Shown: piece by piece, positions 15,315-20,112 of the stretch | Layout of the letters: every line of letters starts with the position of its first letter | Numbering within the stretch: the first letter of the stretch is position 1 | Source: Thermoplasmata archaeon | Lineage (GTDB): Archaea > Thermoplasmatota > Thermoplasmata > Thermoplasmatales > Thermoplasmataceae | Direction: 5' to 3' | Length of the DNA: 20,112 bases | NCBI GenBank assembly: GCA_021797225.1 | Contig: JAKAAE010000013.1 | Span: forward strand, 1-20,112 | Notes under the pieces: generated by a model | Databases searched by the model: none | What the model was told of the DNA's origin: nothing | The model's input: only the letters and a program-made list of their open reading frames with translations | Program-made: the position numbers and the translations under genes

Positions 15315-15701
15315 TCATGCTTTATTTATTCCAGGTTTATTGTGTTTTATTTTAATTGCTATGGACGTAATTAGTCCTGAAATAAAAAATAATGATAAAA
15401 TTATATTGCTCGGTGGCAATTTTATATTTTCTAAATACGGATATCTATTGGAAAGTATCAAGGTTGCAATCGTAAATATCATAATATAAAACAAGGAAAA
15501 AAGTATTACATTTAGTATAAAATCCATATGTCTCAATATCAGGTCATAATTGATTAACAGGGTTGATAATATAAAATCTATGCTTATATAAATATAAAAA
15601 GGCAATTTTACAATTGTAACATATGGGTTTATTAATAAAATAAAATTTATAACCAGTAAAATTGAAAATAAGAGTGATGTATAAACTATCCTTTTATTCA
15701 T
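15315..15701 (-). CDS. Small four-helix membrane protein
   Basis: This 128-residue protein is of unrecognised family. Four hydrophobic segments are evident (about residues 5-25, 30-50, 61-86 and 96-114 from this start), separated by short loops, with a basic C terminus (IKIKHNKPGINKA). The frame extends upstream to an ATG at 15755, but the TATA-like TATAAAAT at 15725-15732 lies inside that extension and about 27 nt from the ATG at 15701, so I choose 15701. It lies between the ammonium transporter and a TnpB relic and looks like accessory DNA. No function can be proposed. Confidence 0.6.
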   Translation of the reverse strand: MNKRIVYTSLLFSILLVINFILLINPYVTIVKLPFYIYISIDFILSTLLINYDLILRHMDFILNVILFSLFYIMIFTIATLILSNRYPYLENIKLPPSNIILSLFFISGLITSIAIKIKHNKPGINKA

Positions 15702-15724
15702 TATGTTAATAGTATAGAAATGCA

Positions 15725-15732
15725 TATAAAAT
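15725..15732 (-). promoter_or_regulatory. TATA box deciding the start of the 15315-15701 gene
   Basis: TATAAAAT (plus strand) is centred about 27 nt upstream of the internal ATG at 15701 and lies within the longer frame. Confidence 0.4.
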
Positions 15733-15788
15733 TTTTTATTAAGTACCAATGACAATCATTGTAATGGCTCACGGGTCTACATCATTAA

Positions 15789-16232
15789 TATTTTTTTAAG
15801 TATACAATAACCAATGAAATAGATACAATTGTAATAGGCCATAACAATGGATGGAAGCAGTCTGCAGATATTGGCAAGAATAACAACCAGAACTTTGTAC
15901 AAATACCATTTAACATGCTTATAGATCAGATCTATTACAAGGGTCAGGAATATGGAATAAATGTAGTTAAGCAGGAAGAGAGTTATACATCTAAATGTTC
16001 ATTCCTTGACAGCGAAGAAATAGATAAACAGGAAATATATCCAGGAAAAAGAATAAAGAGAGGAATATTTAAATCAGCAAATGGTACATTAATACATGCT
16101 GACCTATAGGCTTCTTACAATATAATTAAAAAGGCAATCCCTGAAGCGTTTGCGAACGGGATAGAGGGTATCGGGTTATATCCAGGGAGTTTAAGCATCA
16201 ATGAGATGATAACTTCCAAAGGTGGATGTTAA
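15789..16232 (+). pseudogene. tnpB: TnpB (IS605/IS1341 OrfB) relic: 5'-truncated, one amber stop
   Basis: Translation of this segment gives the C-terminal third of a TnpB nuclease: DTIVIGHNNGWKQ, then NNQNFVQIPFNMLIDQI, then VKQEESYTSKCSFLD (RuvC-II Glu region), PGKRIKRGIFKSANGTLIHAD (RuvC-III Asp in HAD), and after the stop ASYNIIKKAIPEAFANGIEGIGL. A TAG at 16107-16109 replaces the residue two past the RuvC-III Asp (usually DVNGSYNI); the frame then runs on to TAA at 16230-16232. The N-terminal two thirds, including the RuvC-I Asp, is missing; the frame closes at a stop just before 15789. No TnpA and no bordering left end were found. The relic cannot be an active nuclease. Confidence 0.88.
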
Positions 16233-16255
16233 CATGGTTAACGGAAACATTAACC

Positions 16256-16660
16256 TCAGTACTCAGTTCCTGTTCCATCCTTATAATATAATCCTTTTAT
16301 TTTTTCAAACAATACTCTGTCTCCTGAAAGGATAATTCCATTTTGAATTATTTCTTCAATTATCTTTTTCTTCGCTTTGGCTAATGCATATATCTGACTT
16401 ATTGTAAATAATCTGGGCTCTACATCAACTGGCAATCCAGTTTCCATGAAATCAATAACATCTTTCTTGTCGTTAGTTATTATTATAACATCTGCATCTG
16501 AAAAAGGTGAATAATTTCCTTTAGCAAGAGAACCTATCAGTATGGCTAACAATGCACCTTTATCTTTAGACTTATTTCCATACTCTTTAAGAACATGGAT
16601 GATTGATTTATAATCAAGTTCGTATATTTTTGGCGCAGAATTCAAATATCTCTTTTGCAT
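16256..16660 (-). CDS. MNT-type nucleotidyltransferase (antitoxin of a HEPN-MNT pair)
   Basis: This minimal nucleotidyltransferase has 134 residues. The diagnostic motif GSLAKGNYSPFSDAD (43-57) supplies the glycine-serine loop and the metal-binding Asp55 and Asp57; Asp79 in LPVDVEPR is the likely third carboxylate. In the best-studied HEPN-MNT systems the MNT partner neutralises the HEPN RNase, by adding nucleotides to it in the HepT/MntA case. Whether this one does is inference. The start at 16660 is firmly supported by AGGAGGTG 8 nt upstream, inside the HEPN gene. The coding overlap with HEPN is therefore 47 nt, which enforces co-expression. The catalytic residues look intact. Confidence 0.9.
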   Translation of the reverse strand: MQKRYLNSAPKIYELDYKSIIHVLKEYGNKSKDKGALLAILIGSLAKGNYSPFSDADVIIITNDKKDVIDFMETGLPVDVEPRLFTISQIYALAKAKKKIIEEIIQNGIILSGDRVLFEKIKGLYYKDGTGTEY

Positions 16661-17003
16661 AATTTATACACCTCCTAGCATCCTCTATAGAATAGTACTC
16701 ATAAGGTGAGCCTTCAGTATAATAATCCGGATACCTTGAGCTCACATATACCCTATCCAGTTCCTTTGACCTTTCTATTATGTCATTCTCTATTTTAAAT
16801 TCGGTAAGTTGAGATAACATCCTTGATATAGAATGACTCCATATTTCTTTATTTAAAGCATTATACAGAGCCTTTACCGCCTTTTCCGCACTCTGCTGTG
16901 CAGCAAAACATGCCCATTCATATTTTCCATTCTCCATAGAATCATTTGCTTCTTCTAAATCTCTTTTCGATTGATTCAACCAGTCCATGGGCCTCGATGG
17001 CAT
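16614..17003 (-). CDS. HEPN-domain protein (toxin of a HEPN-MNT pair)
   Basis: This 129-residue, all-helical HEPN protein belongs to the group typically paired with MNT nucleotidyltransferases. Family features are the N-terminal WLNQSKRDLEEA, the second helix WACFAAQQSAEKAVKAL (30-46) and the LDRVYVSSRYPD loop (82-93). The RNase motif R-x4-6-H of active HEPN toxins is not visible: the only histidine is His57 and no Arg precedes it at that distance. The protein may therefore use the RYPD region or be non-catalytic. It is the first gene of the pair, beginning 98 bp from the membrane protein upstream. Repeated GATTAAT sequences lie just upstream (17017-17023, 17052-17058). Confidence 0.88.
   Translation of the reverse strand: MPSRPMDWLNQSKRDLEEANDSMENGKYEWACFAAQQSAEKAVKALYNALNKEIWSHSISRMLSQLTEFKIENDIIERSKELDRVYVSSRYPDYYTEGSPYEYYSIEDARRCINYAKEIFEFCAKNIRT
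16669..16676 (-). promoter_or_regulatory. Strong Shine-Dalgarno motif of the MNT gene
   Basis: AGGAGGTG on the minus strand lies 8 nt before the ATG at 16660, within the HEPN coding sequence. It is the best ribosome binding site in the window and fixes the overlapping start. Confidence 0.75.
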
Positions 17004-17089
17004 TTTATATATCCATGATTAATGGGTTAATAATAATTTCCATATATTGACGATTAATCAAATTAATAAGTATCTATATTTTCATAAAC

Positions 17090-17107
17090 GAATAAAAACT
17101 TTTATTC
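17090..17107 (-). terminator. Candidate terminator hairpin of the 17102-17743 gene
   Basis: GAATAAAA (17090-17097) is complementary to TTTTATTC (17100-17107). On the minus strand the hairpin straddles the stop codon and includes a run of five T. The loop is very short, so the T-run is the more credible signal. Confidence 0.3.
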
Positions 17108-17743
17108 ATTTTTATATGTTACCAGCAGTTTTTTGCCTCCTGAATATAATAGAAATGGTGCTACTATGTCCAGAAATGGTATAAAGTAGAAGATTGCGCC
17201 CATGCGTATTGAGCTATTGTTATAAATTACTCCTATTCGATATATCCCGATAAAAAGATATAAAAACACTAAAAACACCCCCATCCCAATAACAGTAAAG
17301 ATAATAGATACCGATATATTTGTCAGCGAATTCAATTCTAAAGCAATATAAAAGCCTTCGGAAGCATCAATTATCAGCATAATCAAATACAAGTACTTGG
17401 AAAACTTTGCAGGTCCCTTTAAACTTTTGTTAAATAAAGAAAGCAAAGAAATCGATCTTGAAAATAAATAAACAGAATAGACCGAGAATCCAACGGAACA
17501 TATATAAAATGCTCCTAATATGAGTATCAGGTAACTATTTGACCAGATACTTTGAAGAATAAAACTATCAATCATACCAGGCACTATATTTTTAGATATT
17601 GCAATCAGCATTATTGAAATCACAATATACATAACAACAATGGTAAAAACGATTACAAGGATCATTTCAATGATAATCAGAAGCGATGCAAGTTTAATAT
17701 TTTTAAATGATTTTTCAATAGTTTCCTGATATTCAGTATTCAT
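17102..17743 (-). CDS. Five-helix membrane protein, possibly DUF973-like
   Basis: This 213-residue integral membrane protein has about five to six hydrophobic segments (about 20-50, 70-95, 113-133, 143-170 and 180-205) after a polar N terminus (MNTEYQETIEKSFKNIK). The layout, and a C-terminal block like FIPFLDIVAPFLLYSGGKKL, recalls archaeal DUF973 membrane proteins, but I cannot confirm that from sequence alone. TATA-like ATATAAAAA at 17765-17773 lies about 26 nt upstream of the ATG, so it is a leaderless single gene. It sits beside the HEPN-MNT pair in the accessory-looking segment. The function is unknown. Confidence 0.7.
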   Translation of the reverse strand: MNTEYQETIEKSFKNIKLASLLIIIEMILVIVFTIVVMYIVISIMLIAISKNIVPGMIDSFILQSIWSNSYLILILGAFYICSVGFSVYSVYLFSRSISLLSLFNKSLKGPAKFSKYLYLIMLIIDASEGFYIALELNSLTNISVSIIFTVIGMGVFLVFLYLFIGIYRIGVIYNNSSIRMGAIFYFIPFLDIVAPFLLYSGGKKLLVTYKNE

Positions 17744-17764
17744 TTAATATTATATAAAAACACA

Positions 17765-17773
17765 ATATAAAAA
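17765..17773 (-). promoter_or_regulatory. TATA box of the 17102-17743 gene
   Basis: ATATAAAAA (plus strand) is centred about 26 nt upstream of the ATG at 17743. Confidence 0.4.
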
Positions 17774-17777
17774 TTTA

Positions 17778-17813
17778 ACCGTGAAAGCGGAAATCTCCAT
17801 TGGTAAGAGATGA
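17778..17813 (+). mobile_element. Second probable IS605-type right-end relic
   Basis: The segment begins ACCGTGAAAGCGG and could encode VKAEISIGKR followed by TGA, like the last codons of some archaeal tnpB genes. It matches the relic at 3521-3546 at 20 of 26 positions, in the same orientation. The tnpB relic at 15789-16232 is on the same strand 1.5 kb upstream. No complete element end can be delimited. Confidence 0.35.
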
Positions 17814-18086
17814 ACATAACAAATCAACCCACAAGAACGAAAGCCAAGGAGTTTATGATATGGATATATTTCTGGAATTATTGTTAAACAACAAAGTAAT
17901 AATAATTAAGTGGGACATTATTTACCCCCATGCATGATCTTATTTTTAAAACAACAACAAACCATATATTTCATGGATATCAAATATCCCAGAAGATCCA
18001 AGAATGTGAATAATATTGTACATAAGTAGTTACTCTAACATAACGGTGTTGGATAAATAGATATACAATATCAGGATATTATAAAT
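17814..18086. other. Gene-free region before the DsrE-like gene
   Basis: No convincing coding sequence or structured RNA is seen. The right end holds AT-rich sequence (GATAAATAGATA near 18052-18063) that could include the promoter of the DsrE-like gene. The left part may be further debris from the mobile element relic at 17778-17813. Confidence 0.4.
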
Positions 18087-18443
18087 ATGAGAAGCGAAGA
18101 TTATTTAATTACATTGATTAGTGGTAACGACAGTACAAGAGTAGATGAAGCAACAATAGTTGCAACAGGTCTTGCTGAGAAAATGGGAGCTAAAAGTGTC
18201 TCTTTATTGTTTATAGGAAGTTCAATAGAAACTCTAAATAAATTTGATCCAAGGTCGTTGATTATCAGCAATAAAATTGAGGAACTTAAAAAAGCCAAAA
18301 TAAAGATCATGGCCTGCCCTGTTGCAATGGAATACTACCATATAGTTGAGAGTGACCTATTATACTATGACTGTGACAAAATACCTGGTGGAAAAGTCAT
18401 AGCAGACGCAAATAAGGAGGGACATACTATATTAACCTTTTAA
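18087..18443 (+). CDS. DsrE/DsrF-like sulfur-relay family protein
   Basis: This 118-residue cytosolic protein has the alpha/beta fold of the DsrE/TusD superfamily, whose members bind sulfur as a cysteine persulfide and pass it on. Visible features are the first strand DYLITLISG, the helix VDEATIVATGLAEKMGAKSVSLLFIG, and the strand-loop IKIMACPVAMEYY placing Cys77 where the family's sulfur-carrying cysteine usually sits. Cys95 follows in LLYYDCDKIPGG, and the C terminus HTILTF is typical of the family. Its neighbours are a CARF-like regulator (convergent) and a YeeE/YedE-type transporter, a family known to import thiosulfate or other sulfur compounds in bacteria. A role in intracellular sulfur trafficking is therefore likely. 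No TusA gene is visible in the window. Confidence 0.8.
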   Translation: MRSEDYLITLISGNDSTRVDEATIVATGLAEKMGAKSVSLLFIGSSIETLNKFDPRSLIISNKIEELKKAKIKIMACPVAMEYYHIVESDLLYYDCDKIPGGKVIADANKEGHTILTF

Positions 18444-18510
18444 AATCATTTTTAAAAGTTATTAAACTAAATTTTTATATGAACTCTAAAGATGAAGTAT
18501 TATATACGCA

Positions 18511-18518
18511 TTTTTTTT
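18511..18518 (+). terminator. T8 run downstream of the DsrE-like gene
   Basis: Eight consecutive T residues occur 68 bp after the DsrE-like stop, in the convergent gap with the regulator gene. Oligo-T tracts are the main archaeal termination signal. Confidence 0.45.
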
Positions 18519-18538
18519 AAGTTACATTAGTGGTCAAT

Positions 18539-19171
18539 TTATCCAAGTAAAAGCCATCCGAATTCATTCAGGGAATGAATATAGGGATAATTTCTCGTGC
18601 CTATGCCAGTCCTTGTTATTATGCCAAGCGTCAGTAGTTTTTGTAATCTTCTGGAAACGGCCGAATTAGTAATATTCAGTGACATGGATAGTTCCTCAAT
18701 AGTTTTTGCTTTGATTGATATTTCTCTCATAATCTGCATGTATCCCTTATTGTATATGTTTATCTTTTTCAATTTTTTGACATTTATAACAACAGTTGAG
18801 TCCAGATATTTATCGTAAACTACCATGAGTATATCCTGGTTATATGCGTGGATCGTCAGGGCAGAGACACCAATTCCTGAACCACATGATATATTAACCC
18901 ATGTGGGATCGCTTTTGGACTTGCAAATTTTCTGTAAAACCAGAAAAATCTGATAGAAATTACTAACATCCTTTATTTCTATAAATTCTGATTTAATACC
19001 TTTTAGTTTAAGAAAATCTATTATTTTTTGCTTTGCATTCTTATATTCCGTCTTGGCATCACAGATTATTATCAGTTTAGAGATTTTAGGAATGTCTGAA
19101 AAGAAGGGTTTTACGATGTAATCACCCTCCTGATCCAGAATGGCTATGCCATATTCTTCTGTCATTTTCAT
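18539..19171 (-). CDS. Transcriptional regulator with CARF-like sensor and winged HTH
   Basis: This 210-residue protein has two domains. Residues about 1-130 form a Rossmann-like domain: KLIIICDAKT (32-41), a helix KNAKQKIIDFLK, IKSEFIEI, and WVNISCGSGIGVSALTIHAY (91-110), whose N-x-S/T-x-G loop is the ligand-binding signature of CARF domains. Residues about 143-205 form a winged HTH: MQIMREISIKAKTIEELSMSLNITNSAVSRRLQKLLTLGIITR. The architecture is that of Csa3-like and haloarchaeal HFX_2341-type regulators. No CRISPR array or cas gene is in the window; the neighbours are sulfur genes. It is divergent from the transporter with 111 bp between, the usual place for local control. An ATG two codons later (19165) fits the TATA-like TTTATTA near 19186-19192 better. 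The ligand is unknown. Confidence 0.75.
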   Translation of the reverse strand: MKMTEEYGIAILDQEGDYIVKPFFSDIPKISKLIIICDAKTEYKNAKQKIIDFLKLKGIKSEFIEIKDVSNFYQIFLVLQKICKSKSDPTWVNISCGSGIGVSALTIHAYNQDILMVVYDKYLDSTVVINVKKLKKINIYNKGYMQIMREISIKAKTIEELSMSLNITNSAVSRRLQKLLTLGIITRTGIGTRNYPYIHSLNEFGWLLLG

Positions 19172-19243
19172 TCATGTGACACAAATTTATTAATTTTGCG
19201 CAATGATACCAGAAATATTTGAATATATGTATTATAATAATTA

Positions 19244-19253
19244 TATTTAAATA
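19244..19253 (+). promoter_or_regulatory. TATA box of the YeeE-like transporter
   Basis: TATTTAAATA is centred about 34 nt before the ATG at 19283, predicting a transcript start near 19275 and a leader of about 8 nt. Confidence 0.45.
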
Positions 19254-19282
19254 GAAATCATGACTATTAGTTGCAGAGTAAA

Positions 19283-20112
19283 ATGATAGCAGTAACAGCA
19301 TGGGAATGGATAGGCCTGTTTATAGGAATGATTGTAGGTGGTCTTGCAGAAGCATGGGGTATTTCAAATCCAGAAATTTTGATAAGGCTCGGAAAATTCC
19401 AGGACAGGTTATTTATAGGATGTATAGCAATAGCAATAGGTTCAGGTGCACTGGCTTTATACGGTCTAGCAGCGCTTGGAGTATCGTTTCACTGGGGAGT
19501 TAAACCGGATTACATATGGGGAGTCGCTCTTGGAGCAGCCATATTCGGTACGGGAATAGCAATATCGGGATACGTTCCAGGCACAATATGGATGGCTTTA
19601 GGCGAGGGAAGAAGAGATGCAGTATATGCTGTTTTCGGGGGTTTACTGGGAGCAGCCTCATGGACAATGATATACCAAACATCCTTTGGCCACTGGCTGG
19701 TGACATATGATAACTTCCACGAAATATATTTCGGTGGAAAGGTAGATACAAACTTATACGTGGGTTTCGGAATAGCTATAGTATGGGCAATTTTAATGTT
19801 TGGTATAGCGTATATGTTACCAAGATACAAGGGTGGAAAAAGCTGTTTTTACCAGTCTTCGCATAAAAACTATAAACCGACAACAGCAGAGGAAGAGCAG
19901 AATATAGAATCTTCTGAGGTACTCCAGGAGGGAGCATCCATGCCCATGGGCAATGGAACTACTGCTGAGGAATTCAATTACCATTATACTGTATCATCCA
20001 ATTTATTTGGAAAGGTAATGTTAACAGTTGGTATAGTAATAGGTCTTACCGTTGTCCTTGAAATGTTCTTACACCAGATACTGGGTGAATCAACCACGTT
20101 TTCATGGATAGC
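19283..20112 (+). CDS. YeeE/YedE-family (sulfur) transporter, 3' end beyond the window
   Basis: This integral membrane protein is cut by the window end after 276 codons. It begins with ATG at 19283 and runs open to the last base. The family signature is clear: the N-terminal helix WEWIGLFIGMIVGGLAEAWG, then IFGTGIAISGYVPGTIW and ALGEGRRDAVYAVFGGLLGA (residues about 87-124). Members with this repeat transport thiosulfate or other sulfur compounds. In many relatives the loop reads GYCPGTC; here the Cys positions are Val and Ile. Other cysteines remain (Cys47, and Cys152 region in GGKSCFYQ). A polar insert rich in Glu and Gln (about 195-225) precedes another helix, possibly a linker between two halves. 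Its divergent partner is the CARF-like regulator and the DsrE-like gene lies 840 bp away. Confidence 0.85.
   Translation, partial: MIAVTAWEWIGLFIGMIVGGLAEAWGISNPEILIRLGKFQDRLFIGCIAIAIGSGALALYGLAALGVSFHWGVKPDYIWGVALGAAIFGTGIAISGYVPGTIWMALGEGRRDAVYAVFGGLLGAASWTMIYQTSFGHWLVTYDNFHEIYFGGKVDTNLYVGFGIAIVWAILMFGIAYMLPRYKGGKSCFYQSSHKNYKPTTAEEEQNIESSEVLQEGASMPMGNGTTAEEFNYHYTVSSNLFGKVMLTVGIVIGLTVVLEMFLHQILGESTTFSWI

Noticed and set aside
15789..16109. Reading the TnpB-like segment as an intact small gene starting at 15915
   Set aside because: Homology to TnpB continues upstream of that ATG and downstream of the stop, so it is a fragment of a larger gene rather than a 64-residue protein.
18539..19171. 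CRISPR locus suggested by the CARF-like regulator
   Set aside because: No repeat-spacer array and no cas gene motif were found anywhere in the window.
19260..19286. Eight-codon upstream open frame overlapping the YeeE-like start by ATGA
   Set aside because: The TATA box predicts transcription beginning near 19275, after this ATG, so the frame would not be in the mRNA.

Overview
The window reads as the chromosome of an archaeon of the order Thermoplasmatales, most likely Ferroplasma, Acidiplasma or a close relative. The evidence is AT-rich DNA, archaeal TATA boxes about 23-28 nt upstream of many start codons (implying leaderless mRNAs), an archaeal 2-keto-3-deoxygluconate-type aldolase, an A-type aconitase, and protein families typical of thermoacidophilic archaea. 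The lineage is inferred from gene style; no rRNA or tRNA gene is present to prove it.

Layout. 1-2.1 kb: the 5' end of an unidentified minus-strand gene, then a two-gene operon of a KaiC-like protein without its Walker A half and a membrane-bound family 2 glycosyltransferase. 2.1-4.0 kb: a small unidentified protein, an aldo/keto reductase, a probable IS605-type right-end relic, and another small unidentified protein. 4.0-6.3 kb: a DEAD-box RNA helicase and a D-2-hydroxyacid dehydrogenase, both on the minus strand. 6.3-7.1 kb: an AT-rich gap and two tiny membrane proteins whose reading frames overlap by ATGA. 7.5-12.8 kb is a central-carbon block: malic enzyme with a GNAT acetyltransferase, aconitase converging on them, and a KDG/DHDPS-family aldolase diverging from aconitase. 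12.8-13.8 kb: an IS4/IS5-superfamily insertion sequence whose transposase carries one in-frame amber stop. 13.8-15.2 kb: an ammonium transporter.

From about 15.2 to 18.1 kb the DNA looks accessory. It holds a small membrane protein, a 5'-truncated TnpB relic with an amber stop, an overlapping HEPN-MNT toxin-antitoxin-type pair, another membrane protein and a second IS605-type end relic. From 18.1 kb to the end lies what looks like a sulfur-handling locus: a DsrE-like protein, a regulator with a CARF-like sensor and winged HTH, and, divergent from it, a YeeE/YedE-type transporter that runs off the window.

Functionally, malic enzyme, aconitase, the KDG aldolase and the two oxidoreductases fit carbon flux through a non-phosphorylative Entner-Doudoroff route and the citric acid cycle, and Amt supplies ammonium. 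The points most worth a second look are the CARF-like regulator beside sulfur genes, the decapitated KaiC-like partner of the glycosyltransferase, the HEPN-MNT pair sitting between IS605 fragments, and the small membrane pair whose first gene seems to start at ATT.
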